Below the pieces are notes generated by a model, which ran no database searches, was not told the DNA's origin, and was given only the letters and a program-made list of their open reading frames with translations. This document shows, in pieces, positions 1-12,496 of a stretch of 64,000 nucleotides of DNA. The stretch is from Mactra quadrangularis (lineage: Eukaryota > Mollusca > Bivalvia > Venerida > Mactridae). Position 1 is the stretch's first letter, and the number at the start of each line of letters is the position of its first letter. The DNA lies in contig CM046301.1 in the NCBI GenBank assembly GCA_025267735.1, positions 12,522,190 to 12,586,189 on the forward strand. The letters are read 5' to 3'. The position numbers and the translations under genes are program-made.

Positions 1-502
1 AATATCACTGTATATGCAATCCACAAGGCTAATATAGGACTAGTTTTAACACTTATACACAACAATTTGACAAATTACAGGCCAGTCAAATACAAAATAG
101 GCAATCACTCAAAACCTGTAGCGACTTTCCTAAACATGTGGCTCGCAAGCAATATGCCCCCTGGTACCCTTGATTTGATATCTCATTCTCATTACTTTTG
201 GTGTAAGAAGGGTACCAGACGATGAAGAGCTAGGTAGCCATTTCTTTAGGAAACTGGGTCATGGAATACAATTTTTTCAGACTCATTCAAATGAAGTTAC
301 ATATCAGAGTTAAAAAATGGTTTTACAACATAGTTAATTGCCAACAATGACAGTATTCTAGGGTAATATAATGAAGTTTGCATAGACCTTGGTGAATACA
401 AAACATACAAATATGTCGTGTGACATTGTGAGCATAATAGATGATAATATGGAAAAACTTAGAGGAGAGGAATGCACAAGATATACACATATATAAAGGA
501 AA

Positions 503-778
503 AACAAGTAAATCTGTGAGCTAATGCTCACTAGTGATACCCCCGCAAAAATCTAAAAATATGCGACAAACAGGAAGTAGATGAGCAAGGAGCATGAAAT
601 CGCTTTACACCACATGGGACTATGGGATGAAGCAATATGCAAAGTATTAGGCTGCTGCATGTTATAGTTGCTGAGAAAATTGCGACGGAAATTTTGTAAC
701 GGACGGACGGACGCACGAACGCACGCACAGACAAGGGTAAAACAGTATACCCCCCTCTTCTTCGAAGCGGGGGTATAA
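503..778 (+). mobile_element. Short pearl/Helentron-like element, copy 1
   Basis: About 275 bp. The constant left end AACAAGTAAATCTG is followed by a small hairpin (GTGAGC-TAAT-GCTCAC) and GATACCCCCGC. The right end has an ACGG-type microsatellite, then a hairpin made of TACCCCC and GCGGGGGTA. Five copies occur in the window. The layout (C-rich left end, microsatellite, terminal hairpin) matches what is known of bivalve pearl elements, non-autonomous Helentrons; that family assignment is inference. Confidence 0.75.
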
Positions 779-2805
779 ATACTTAAATTGAGAAGAGAAC
801 ATCAACTTTTTGAAAAAGAAGGAAATATTTCTCACATTGAGGGAATATTAATTAAAAACAAGAAATGCCACCAATATTGAAGAAATGTTATTGAAATTGA
901 AGAAAAAAAAACTGAGAAAAATAACAAAATTGGGGGGGAACAAAAATTCTGAAACAAAGAACAGCTGAAAATTCTTTTTAAAAAAGTGTCACAACAGAAG
1001 TGTGGCAACAGAAATTAGAAAAAACATTTTTGAAAACTAATGATATATAAACATGCAGTTTGATTAGTAAGTAAAAACTTGTACATAGAAAAAGTAAATT
1101 CATAAAAAGTATTAAAAATAGAAAAATAGTGTTACAAAAATTGCAGGACAAGACTACAAGACATATAACAAAGATGATAGAAAATTCCTATAAAAAGAAT
1201 AACTACATAAAATTTCTCTACAGTAATAAAAAAGAACAAAAATCATCACAGCAAAAGTAACAGATCTAGTGATAAAAATAAAACAGAAAAATCATTTAAG
1301 AAGAAAAAGCAATAAAAAATAAAGTAGACAATTTCATTTAAAAAGCATATTATATATAAAAGAAAAAACAATGGCAATAATAAAATGGTTCTTAAAATGT
1401 CTATAAGCTTGCAATAACTCATAATTGATGGTTTCTAAAGGTTATTAGGTCATAGACTATGTTGCATTCATAGCACCTTCTTAAAAATAAAGCCAGTTGA
1501 TCAAAAAAGTTGTGATAAAGCACTTTTAAGAAGCACTTTTAAGGGTTAGCCAGGTTCTAAGCAATGGTTTGGTTTAATCTTGCAAAACAAAGATTGCAGT
1601 CTCCACAAATAACAAAGTGTTCTGCAATGTAGCCCTACCTAGCAAAATTTTGTTTTGCAACCTTAATACATTTCAAGCACACTCACATTTCTGGGTTCAA
1701 AATTTTTATTTAGCAATATTTAAGCAAAGCCATTGCATAGTATTTTCCTAACATTAAAATCCTTTTATGAAAAGCACTAATTAGCAAAAATAAATGACAA
1801 AACTGACTCAAAAATGAAAACCTATCAAACTTTCAATATTTTGAAAACAAAATTACCATGTAATAGAGCATTGAGATCTAAGTTATACAAAAGGCAAACA
1901 AGCAAGCAGGCTTTACATAAACAAACACATCAAATGTATCTATGATACAATGTACATAAATCTGTTCAATGAGGTAAAACACTACAATGGAGGGGGGGAC
2001 AAATACAGGCCTCCAAGCAGACTTACATCAAAGGGTTTATAAAAAAGGTTTCTTTTTTAAAGAGAACAAAATTTTAGAGCAAAATAGGTCTTTTAATGTT
2101 TAGACATTTCATTCTTAAACAGTTCTATGAAGGTTATACAATTGATGCCAACACCAGTCTATGAAATAAGGATATAAGAGTGCTTGTCAAAACAGATCGT
2201 TTAATAAGCAAGCCCTGTATCTCATTTGCAGAAATTTGGTTGCCCAAAAGAAATTATTGGTTGCTCAAACTAAAAAGTAATTGTCCAGTGCAATTGAACA
2301 CCTACATATTTCATATTCTTTGATCTGGTGAAATACAAAAACACTCTGAAACACTTAAAACGATCCCTCTAAGACATTTTTTAACACTTACACAACAAAC
2401 TATAGTGAACCAATGATATAATCAACACAGCCAAAACTGTTCCATTTTAAATGGCCATCTTATTTCAATAAAAATAAATGTTTCAAGTTAAAAAAAAACT
2501 ATATTCTCAATTTTTATGACTTTCTTGAAGAATTAACATACTTTTGCAAAAATATTTTAAGATATTAAAACTTATGTTAGGAGGCCTGTATCAATGAACA
2601 AACTTGTCTCATATTAGAAAATGGTCACAAGGTTTATAACTATTATATTTATGTATATCTAACAAATGGTACTAAAACATAACAAATAATTAACATAAAA
2701 ATACAGAATCCCAATATAACACAAACTTAAATATTATAACATGAATTTTTGGGATCATAAATAGCACAAAAACCACTTTGAGCTAGCCATGTACAATTTT
2801 AAATA
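779..2805. other. AT-rich stretch without recognised features
   Basis: Very A-rich on this strand at 780-1380. No gene, repeat border or RNA gene was recognised. The same holds for 1-502, and for 2870-3528 apart from short meaningless frames. Confidence 0.5.
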
Positions 2806-2869
2806 TTGCCTGCAAGACTGTAGTAACTCGCTCTTTAACGCAATGCACTTACTACAGTCTTGTGGGCAA
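2806..2869. repeat. 64-nt imperfect hairpin of pre-miRNA size
   Basis: TTGCC-TGCAAGACTGTAGTAA pairs with TTACTACAGTCTTGTGGGCAA, about 22 bp with two mismatches and a loop near 20 nt. It stands alone in AT-rich DNA, no second copy was noticed, and there is no matching TIR. It could be a small-RNA hairpin or a MITE remnant. Confidence 0.35.
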
Positions 2870-3537
2870 CCCCTGAATTCAATCAACAATAAAAATACAG
2901 TAAATATTATTGTAATTATGATTGGTTACAGGAAAATCATGGTATTATTAATGCTCAAGTCCCAAAAGCTTAATTCCTTAATTGGAGAAGAAAAAAGTTC
3001 TCTATAGAAAGATTTAAACCACTGATTTTGATGGTCATAATAGTGGAACTTAATTGTACAAGTTTTCACTCTTTCTGATCAAGATTTTTATGGTAAATCT
3101 CATTGTATTATATTTATACTGTATTACAGTAAGATCTTTAAAGGTACTTACTCACAGATTTCAACTTAAATGTCATTTTTTTCCAAAACTATCAAAATTG
3201 TATGGAAACTTCTTCCGAATAAGGAAAGTAGTGTTCTGATAAGGACATGTTTAGTGCAATTTGATATAGAACTACAAAAGATGGTGTTTCATGTAATAAA
3301 TATCTACCCATATGTCTAGGTATAGACAATTTTAGTGCATCTTTGTGACTTTTATTGTATATTTCTTGCAACCTATTGATCAGTTTGTCTTAAAATATCA
3401 TGAATTAATACTTAAAAACAATTACAGACACTGAATGGTATTTTGAAAATACAGAAAAATTAAACCAAATCTTTGAACTAGTACCTTTAATACTACAATA
3501 AAAGAAACAATTCATTTTAGACCAACATCTCAGCAGT

Positions 3538-3929
3538 TAATCTCTGTAAACAGATATCCTGTAGAGCCTTGTCGTACAAGATCTCTAAGGTTCCAAAGGA
3601 GGGTCACGATGAGATGACCTTTATGTCGACCAATCAATACATAGGTTTCATCTAGTTGAAACGCTATCAATGGAATTTTGATTTCGTAATTTCTATTTTC
3701 AGACAAAGGTTTGCAAGCTAATTTAACAGCGGTATAATTCACAGTCTGTGATTGGATGGCTCATTTCAAATCGTGTGACATAGGCAATGTAAACATGTAA
3801 CTAAATATAACGATTTCGTCATGAATATCATAATGAGAAAAAGTCACCTAAACCCTCGTATGAAAAAGGCCAGATCTAAATTAGCAAGTAGGCGAGCGGA
3901 AAATTTTAGATCAGGTTTTAATCAGATTG
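3538..3929 (+). mobile_element. MULE-type MITE, copy 1, with 9-bp target duplication
   Basis: Termini TAATCTCTGTAAAC and GGTTTTAATCAGATTG are imperfect inverted repeats. The 9-bp sequence CTCAGCAGT flanks both sides (3529-3537 and 3930-3938). Two relatives, at 18056 and 37178, also have perfect 9-bp duplications, the length typical of Mutator-like transposition. No coding capacity. Confidence 0.82.
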
Positions 3930-4035
3930 CTCAGCAGTCAAAAAATATATTGGCAAAACATGGCTAGCACATTATTTAAATACTTAAATACAATCATAAA
4001 AAATCAACACATTAATATTCATATTAGTCTAGTAT

Positions 4036-5213
4036 CTGAGGCTTATTTTTTCAATTTTTTGTCCAGAGCTGTTCTTTGCATTTTTGGATAGAAGGATGTC
4101 TGAAGTTAAACTTTAGCGAGGGTGGACATCTGAAATCATGGCAGTTACCATAGAAACCAAGATGGCATCCAAGATGGATACTATGTTATACACTATGGCT
4201 TGTATTTTTCACACACTCATTACTACAAAAAGTCTTCTGTAGTTAATAAATTAATGCTTGCTTATTAATGTACAGACATGGACCTTTCCACTGATGTGTC
4301 TTTCAAGGTCATTGTGGGTCAAGGTCAAGGTCAAATCAAGGTCAAAACATAAAAAATGCAAAAAATCATGTTTTTACCACACATTTTTGTTGCCATGTGA
4401 AAATTTATTCACCAAAACCACTTAAAAGTTGATTTTTTCTTTTCTGGTATTCTATTTTCTATTTAAAAACATGTTTTTATATTTCTAAATTGAAAAATAA
4501 TGAAATGGGAAGTCAATATAAACAGGAAGCTTAGCTTCAACTGTTACGGAAAAATGGTTATTTCACCTATATACAAGTTGTCTGAATCTTTTTGTTATAT
4601 TTTACATATAAATATGCTATGCAATAATTTTGGTAGAAATACTTGATGCAAGTAAATTTTAGAAAGAATATAATGAGGGCAAGGTCAAGGTCATAACAAA
4701 GTCAAACAAGTTCAAACTTGTGTTTAAGTAACGAATGGGGTATTTGACGACCAACAAATGCCGCTTCGGTTTTAAAACAAGAATATAATTAAAAAAGAAG
4801 ACAATTTAGAATATTGCTATGGTCATATATGAAGACTAACACAAAAAAATGCTATTAAATGTATTTTATAGTCAGATAATAACTGAATACCCTTTACTTG
4901 TTGCCACATAGGGCGAAAATTTGACATTTTTTCACAATAACGCAAAAGGGTCATTTCAAGATGCTCTTATTTCATAACTAAATTACTGACAAATTCGCAA
5001 CTTGGTACAAATATTTTCTGGGTGGTTGTCTGACAGAAAATGTCAGTTGAACCCAAATCACCGTTACCATGGCAACACTGGGGAGGAGCAAAAAGGGCCA
5101 AAATGCAAGTTTTTGCATTTTTTTTTCAACCCAAAATTATCTTTTCAATCAGTTTTTTTTTCAAAATGAGATTATAAGTGCCAGTTCTTGAGAGAGACTG
5201 AACACATGTTTTC
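4036..5213 (+). repeat. Large dispersed repeat, direct copy
   Basis: About 1.18 kb that is the inverse of 9293-10431 at high identity, from CTGAGGC...TTTTGTCCAGAGC to TCTTGAGAGAGACTGAACAC. It contains several TCAAGGTCA motifs (about 4309-4345 and 4681-4700). The inner end continues to about 5480 as sequence resembling the piggyBac-like MITE family. No coding frame. Confidence 0.75.
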
Positions 5214-5952
5214 AAATCAGCATTTTGATCCATTTTTTCTGCAATAAATGAACCTCTTTTTGAGGTGATGAGGGATGCAGGGATATCTTCAGAAGCCGAG
5301 ACATCTTTTGATGGGGGAATCGCGCAAAAATGTTTTAGACAACTTTCCTTCAGTGAAATGCTTCTAAATTTAATTAGAAGTACTAGTTTCAAGACCAGGA
5401 ATCGTTCAAAGTTCTCTCATCTAAATTCAAGGACTTTTCAAGGTAGAATTTTTATTTTCAAGGCACTTTTTTCAAACAATACCTAGATATGATTTTAAGG
5501 TTACAACACTTGGTGTTCCATAATCATGAAAATAATTTACTTTCTTCTTGAATTTATAGTCTCAAATTGATTGGAGGCATGGTTGAGCTTGGCGCAAAAT
5601 GGCGCTTTTGATATTTTATATGCCATTAGCACAGATGCACACCACTGCAAATCACTGCTTCAAACATGTGTTTTCTAGGTAACTGATAGATATTTAAGTT
5701 TTTTTTGTGAAATTCAATCACTTTTTTCATCATTTTTCAAATCAGAACTCTTTTCAATGACTTTCAAGGCTATGCACGAACCCTGAAGACATGTGGCAGA
5801 CAAGTAGCTTAGTATAATTCATAATGGTCACCCATACAACAACTAATCGCACAGACCGTCGCAAACTAAAAAAAGTCCAGCGTTTTACATTCTTGTCGTA
5901 AAACTGCTAAAAAAGTGCAATTTGTGATTATATAATTGCGAAACAGGGAAAT

Positions 5953-6330
5953 GAACGAGCCATGATAAGATGGACCTGCTGTGCCAAATCAGAGGATGTT
6001 GTTCCCTTGGATGATTTCCAGTTTCAGCTTAAAATCGGAGATATTGCCTACGTTCTCCAAACAAACAGGCTGAGATTGCTTGGTCACATAGAACGTAGCA
6101 CAAGCTGGATTTCCCAAGTCAGGGACTTGAACGTTACTGCACATCAGGGCAGAGGCAGACCAAAGCTAACCTAGGAAGACCAGGTTAAGCGTGATCGGCT
6201 GGTATAGAAAATGAATAACACCAAACATCAAGACCGCCAATTATGGAGAAGAAGACTTCATTCCAGACGAGACAGACTGGCCTCACCCTTGCCAAAGGAT
6301 TAATCAACGGTCTGTTAAATCTAAACTGGA
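5953..6330 (+). pseudogene. Dead LINE 3' end fragment
   Basis: The frame from 5962 gives KIGDIAYVLQTNRLRLLGHI, then HQGRGRPKLT and a stop replacing the expected Trp, followed in frame by EDQVKRDRLV and further stops. The RLR-(W)-GHIER / GRGRPKxTW pattern is the usual C-terminus of a class of non-LTR retrotransposons. The tail GATGGCGATGATTC fits a 3' simple-repeat end. Confidence 0.65.
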
Positions 6331-6614
6331 TGATGGCGATGATTCAATCAGTATGCAGTAATAGATAGCAAATAATGCATTCGTTGACTTAAATGTTTAC
6401 TATCCAATTTACATGAGTGACATTACATTCAGTTACATCTTAACAGTATCAAAGTTAAAATTCTTTGGAAAATTCCGGTTTCAAATTTGAAGAAGCTTAG
6501 TTTTATCCATGTCTGAAGTCAAGATAGAGTTGCTTCCCATTTCCAGATTTTATTGAACCTTCAGAATTAAAATGATTATATAATAACACCTGTTTAATAC
6601 ATGTATATAAAAAA

Positions 6615-6683
6615 TGTTATTTGCGAGTAATGTTTGCACTATATGCCTGACGCATATAGTGCAAACATTACACGCAAATAACA
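6615..6683. repeat. Hairpin abutting a SINE
   Basis: TGTTATTTGCG-AGTAATGTTTGCACTATATGC pairs with its inverse around a five-base loop (CTGAC); about 32 bp per arm with small mismatches. The SINE at 6684 starts immediately after. Confidence 0.7.
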
Positions 6684-6985
6684 GATAGCTCAGTCGGTAG
6701 CACAAGTTTACTGATAGAGGGGTCGCAGGTTTGATAATTTCGCAGGCCTTGGTAATGAAATAACTTCTACGGCCATTCTTCCTCCTAACACCGATTTTAA
6801 ATTTTGTAGGGCAGTACTACTGCCAGTAGTCAGTCACTGACGGAAGAATGCACCTAATAGTTGGTTAACAGCTTAATCCAGAGATTAAGCCTTTCCAGAA
6901 CCAGTGTGTAGATGAACTGACTGCCGTGATATAACCTATACAATTTGTCCCTATGACATTAAGCCCAACAAAAACAAACAAACTA
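6684..6985 (+). mobile_element. tRNA-headed SINE, family B, copy 1
   Basis: Head TAGCTCAGTCGGTAGCAC (A box) and GCAGGTTTGATAATT (decayed B box). The body has GTAGGGCAGT ... AGTCAGTCACTGACG and AATCCAGAGATTAAGCCTTT. The tail CCAACAAAAACAAACAAAC is typical of the family. About 300 bp. Confidence 0.65.
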
Positions 6986-9292
6986 TATGCGTCAGTCAGA
7001 TTTCTTCATACGCTACTCCTAAATTCAGAGTGAAAGACTTTAATTTGCAAGGGTGTAGAAATACGGACTTGTGCGAGACGTTTCGTGACGTCTTCGTAGA
7101 GGTAGAGTTTCTAATTTGGAAGCTAAAACGTTACAAAACAGATACCTAGATTTACCTAAATGAAATAAATCATGAACATTTAAGCCTTGATATGAAAATT
7201 CTTAATAACCAATGCCTAACTATCCCTATGGGGGCCTTTAGCTAGTAGTATCTATTGTTGAAATCAAGCTATCGAATTGTCAGTATCGATAGTAACTAGC
7301 CAGTACCTTGGATATACGTCAGGAAGTGAAGCTAGATTAGGAAGTTGTTTTGACTTGAAAAATGTACCAATTAGTTGTAAGTTCTTGTGGTTAGATAAGT
7401 CGCAAATATAAAAGTATATAAATCACCAAATAAGCACTAGAGCATTAGAATAATTCCTCTCCCCTACCTTTCAAACTATTTTTCAGTCAGTGCTTTCAGC
7501 GCTTTGATTTCTGCAAAGGCATCTTTGCGTTGAACATTCCTTACATCCACATACTATAGAAATACTATCAGAGACACTCCTACATACATGCACAGGTACT
7601 ATAATGCAATTATCCACTTCTTACTATACACTAATATTCATACAATGTGTGTGTAAGTTTGTTGTGTACAGACATCTATAATTATATGGTCCTTAATAGC
7701 ATAACCAGTAGATGGAAGGGGTTTTATGTCTTGAGCTTAGCCTGAATTGTTTTACAATCGGAGTTTGGTTTGAAAAATTGAACAAGATACTCCTCCGCTT
7801 TTCAATCACTTTTTCTTAAAAATTCATTTAAAAACGTCTCTGGTCATGATTTTTAATGCGCACAGTTTAGCGACTACTGTACGGGTATTATCGCGCCCAG
7901 TTTGTACTGAATTTGATTATGCAATGTCATGAAGTGGAATATTAGGAGTGTGTTCCCTAGGGTGAAATGATTTACCAATATATTAGTTAATATTGCAATA
8001 CAAATCATGACGTTTTTGAAGCTTATATTACATTTATCTAAATCAAACATCTCATTTTTTTTTTAATGGACACTGTCAAATTGATATATTTAGAAAGTAG
8101 AATTTTTTAACAGATTATTGTGTCTGTAATACATGTTATATTTTGATAACTTTGTGTTAATAAAAGTTTTCAAGTCTACAGTTTATGAATATATCTTGAT
8201 ATAGTGAATTTAACCGGTTAGTTGTTCTCTGAACCAGTAGTAGTTTTGTAGTGCTGTTCTGTTTGGGTTTTTTTATAAAATTCTGAAATTAGTGTCAAAA
8301 TGTGTTGAAAACTTATGACTTGATATAATCTTATTATGCTTTAAAATATTAAACATTCCGTCAAATTAGAGAATATTTTTCTTCGAAAGTCAGTTTAAAA
8401 ATATGCATTTTCTAACATGTAACATATAATCCATTTATACAAGTCATTCAAATATTTGGATAAGAGATCATCTGAAAATACACATGTAAGTGTAAAGAAT
8501 GCAATGTATGTGCATTAATTCATGCTTCACATGTCTACTAAATTCCGATACGTATTGCAATACATTGCAAGCCGGGTTTAGTATATTGCAATATATTACA
8601 GTATGTTTTGCTGTATTGTTACGCTCCTAATGTTTCCACTCTAGCTCGAATCTATTAATTCAAAAAACCGTTTTTACCACTTTATCTCGAAGTCCCCTAA
8701 AGTCCAAGAACAAGCATGTTAGCATCACCATAAAGAAATATAATTTTATACAGTTTTATTTTCTGCTGTATTAATTGCGTGTTATACTATACAAACATCT
8801 GCTTCCACTGTAGTAATAACATATTCAACAATTGTTTCATGGTCATCAGTTTGAGCAAAACAGTCGGTTGGTGCACCATTCTGTGAAGTGATGCTTAGAA
8901 ATATTTTAACATTTATCCATACACACTGTTTTTATCCAATTGTGAAGCAGATTTTAGTGTATAACTTTGTTTGATGTGATGCCCACAATGAGTCAACAAT
9001 GAAAGGCCATGGTGTATTCTCATGTACAATGTTGATTTCTACTGGTCTGGCTATAGCCAGCGGTTTTCTTTCATAACTTTTTATAGAACCTTCTATATAA
9101 GAGTCTTAAACAAAATCATTTTGTAATTTCTTAAACATTCAATGACCGACGTGTTTCTTTGGCATAGTCAGTTTCAGATCTTATTGAAAGTCAACAAGAA
9201 TTGATTTCATTTTCAATCCTTACATAGAAAGGGAAGTTTGAAAGAGTCGCATGGCCCCTTATTGCATAAACATGTAGCAAACTGGTGATAAA
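6986..9292. other. Unassigned intergenic stretch
   Basis: No coding signal. Contains only the hAT-like scrap at 8545-8632. The preceding 5480-5952 is likewise unassigned. Confidence 0.45.
8545..8632. repeat. Fragment of hAT-like CGATA/TATTGCAATA repeat
   Basis: GATACGTATTGCAATACATT and neighbouring motifs match the subterminal repeats of the hAT-like elements. Similar scraps occur near 22780-22860, 30425-30500 and 30745-30775. All are too decayed to border. Confidence 0.4.
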
Positions 9293-10431
9293 AACATGTG
9301 TTCAGTCTCTCTCAAGAACTGGCACTTAAAATCTTATTAAAAAAAGCTGATAGAAAAGATAATTTTGGGTTGAAAAAATGCAAAAACTTGCATTTTAGCC
9401 CTTTTTGCTCCTTCCTCATGTTGCCATGGTAACGGTGATTTGGGTTCAACTGACAACCACCCAGACAATATTTGTACCAAGTTGCGAATTTGTCAGTAAT
9501 TTAGTTATGAAATAAGAGCATCTTGAAATGACCCTTTTGCGTTATTGTGAAAAAATGTCAAATTTTCGCCCTATGTGGCAACCAGTAAAGGGTATTCAGT
9601 TATTACCTGACTATAAAAACATTTAATAACATTTTTTGTGTTAGATTTCATGTATGACCATAGCAATATTCTAAATGGTCTTCATTTTTAATTATATTCT
9701 TGTTTTAAAACCGATGCAGCATTTGATGGTCTTCAAATACCCCATTCGTTACTTAAACACAAGTTTGACCTTGTTATGACCTTGACCTTGCCCTCATTAT
9801 ATTCTTTCTAAAATTTACTTGCATCAAGTATTTCTACCAAAATTATTGCATAGATAATTATATGTAAAATATAACAAAAAGATTCAGACAACTTGTATAT
9901 AGGTGAAATAACCATTTTCCGTAACAGTTGAAGCTAAGCTTCTTGTTTATATTGACTTCCCATTTCATTATTTTTCAATTTAGAAATATAAAATCATATT
10001 TTTAAATAAAAAATTGAATACCAGAAAAGAAAATACAACTTTTAAGTGGTTTTGGTGAATAAATTCTCACATGGCAACAAAAATGAGTGGTAAAAACATG
10101 ATTTTTCTGCCTTTTTTATGTTTTGACCTTGATTTGACCTTGACCTTGACCCACAATGACCTTGAAAGACACATCAGTGGAAAGGTCCATGTCTGTACAT
10201 TAATAAGCAAGCATTAATTTATTAACTACAGAAGACTTTTTGTAATAATAATTGTGTAAAAATACAAGCCATAGTGTATAACATAGTATCCATCTTGGAC
10301 GCCATCTTGGTTTCCATGGTAACTGCCATGATTTCAGATGTCCACCCTCGCTAAAATTTAACTTCAGACATCCTTCTATCCAAAAATGCAAAGAACAGCT
10401 CTGGACAAAAAATTCAAAAAAATTGCCTCAG
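9293..10431 (-). repeat. Large dispersed repeat, inverted copy
   Basis: Inverse of 4036-5213 with a spacer of about 4.1 kb. Scattered substitutions and small indels separate the copies. Either two independent insertions in opposite directions or the two long arms of one foldback element. Open frames in it are not shared intact by the partner. Confidence 0.75.
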
Positions 10432-11328
10432 GTGCTGTACTATATAGAGTTATAATACACCAATTAGCACAAGAAGGCCTATGATTTCACAAATTAAATT
10501 AACATAACAAAAATATAATATAATTATTAATTAATACATATTTTCATAAAAATTAGAAATTAATACTACAAAAAAACATATTTCCATGATCAAATTATTG
10601 AGATTCTTTAATATTTACTGACTTTAATGCTTAAAATATGATATAATAATATAATGCCTTAACAAATGATAGTAGAGAGATATGTGATTAGACTTGTACA
10701 GTTTTACATGATCAACCACATCTTAACTGAATCATCATCAAACTTGCATAACAACCATACTTAATATATCTGATCAACAAAATACAATGACTATTATTTA
10801 CACATTAATATATGAAACTTCAATGAAGAAAATCACTCTATCAATCAAAACTGTTATGCTAGCTAATATTCCAAAAAATAAAAAAATAAATTTAATAGAA
10901 ACACTTACATACAATGGACCTTTCCATGACTTTACCTATTAGCATATTTAACAATGGTTTACAGTTACAATTTGTCCCACAAACAAGGTGTTAACAAAAG
11001 AGCACATGGTTATATTTATAGGTAAATGTATTGTTAATCAAATAAAAAGGTCACACTTGGAATGGTCCATTCCTTTTAGTAATAAATATTAAAAAGTAAG
11101 GCTTTAAAATTTCATAAACAAATTTCTTAAACAAATCTAAAAAACAAATCCATAAACAAATTTCATCACTTCAGATCTAAATGACATGTAATTTTACCTT
11201 GTATTATCTAAGTAAGGTAAGGTATAAAACATAAACATCAAGCACATTCAAGTATTCTCTTCACAGACGAATACAAAAAAAGAAATAAACATCAAACTCT
11301 CATCTTTTTTCATTATAATCATATTTAC

Positions 11329-11739
11329 AGGGCTTGAATTAAAGCTCGGATACTCGCAAAATGCGAGTGGATTTTGAAAATTGCAAGTAACTTTAATTTT
11401 AACTCGCAAATTTTCACGTTGAAATTGACTTAAAAAATTACAGTTGTACTGTCTAAACTATTAAGGCTCAAATCAGCATTGAAACGGCCAGATAGATTGA
11501 TAGTATTAATTAAAGAATCACAGTAAAAACATGAAGGGATGTTTTTGTCTATCCCACAATAACGCCCATGTTCCTTCTAATTAATTGTAGCACTATGTTG
11601 TTTTTATATTGCCTATATGAATAGTAACTACTTATGCTTTTAAAATTTGAAGAACAATTTCAAGTAATTATTTTCATTTTGCGAGTTGAAATAAAATAAA
11701 AAATTTGCGAGTCCAATTTTTTGTTAAATTCGAGCCCCG
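11329..11739. mobile_element. hAT-like MITE with CAGGGCTTGAATT ends
   Basis: CAGGGCTTGAATTAAAGCTC on the left and TTAAATTCGAGCCCCG on the right are inverted, with inner ACTCGCAAA/TTTGCGAGT repeats. A short possible target duplication (ATTTA) is not convincing. Confidence 0.6.
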
Positions 11740-12089
11740 ATTTACTTCATGGATGCTTGTCTAATACAACGATGATTTTAGTTGCTTATTAAAATACTCA
11801 TGGTATTATGACTATAGAAATATCTTACCTACTACCACTAAGGTGATAAAATACCCCTAGCATATACTGCACTATGATCTAGTTTTTGACCCCATGACCA
11901 AAAGGTCATGCATTTTGATAGTCTGCAATTAGATAATCCAAGTTTTATACCTAAGATGGTTTACCAACTTTTCAGCTATTTCACCAGATCATTAGGTTAC
12001 CAGCATTTATTAAACAATTCCTCTGGGAGTAATTTACTCCACTGATGAGTAGCTGACAAATTGGCACCATGATTTATTCAGCCCTGGAT

Positions 12090-12216
12090 GGTACCCATTT
12101 TCACTTAGATAATGTGAAGCAATCACCAATCAATACATGCTCAAGCATGGCCCCTGACAGTGTTTAAACCTAAGACCCCTCCATCACCAAACTAGCATCT
12201 TACCACTGCTCTTACT
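12090..12216 (-). mobile_element. tRNA-headed SINE fragment, family A
   Basis: Minus strand GTAAGAGCAGTGGTAAGATG then TTAGGTTTAAACACTG, a head-only fragment about 280 bases beyond the stop codon of the C16orf89-like gene, so probably within its 3' untranslated region. Confidence 0.5.
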
Positions 12217-12496
12217 CATTTATTGACCTATTATAACAGGATTTGTGTCCCAACATGTCTGATACACTGCTACATCAGTGTACAAAGCATCATTTCAATT
12301 CATTGTCTCCTTAGCAAATCATCACACAGAAATCATTTAACAGACCAACTGAAGGGAGAACTCTAACTAACTGACAAGCTCAATCCTACATACATCCCCT
12401 CAATTTTGTTCAGAGGGTTTATAACAATATTAACAGTTTTAGTAATGAAACACAATAATGACCATTATCACAGTATTTAACTTCATAGTCAACGTC

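Larger units (their letters stand above)
10432..12496 (-). other. 3' flank of the C16orf89-like gene
   Basis: Contains the 11329-11739 MITE and a SINE head (12090-12216). Candidate minus-strand AATAAA signals, for example near 12071 and 12218, cannot be ranked without transcripts. Nothing recognised at 10432-11328. Confidence 0.4.

Noticed and set aside
503..778. Pearl-like short element as a CRISPR-like or satellite array
   Set aside because: The five copies are dispersed, in both orientations and bounded by hairpins, with no spacer-repeat structure.
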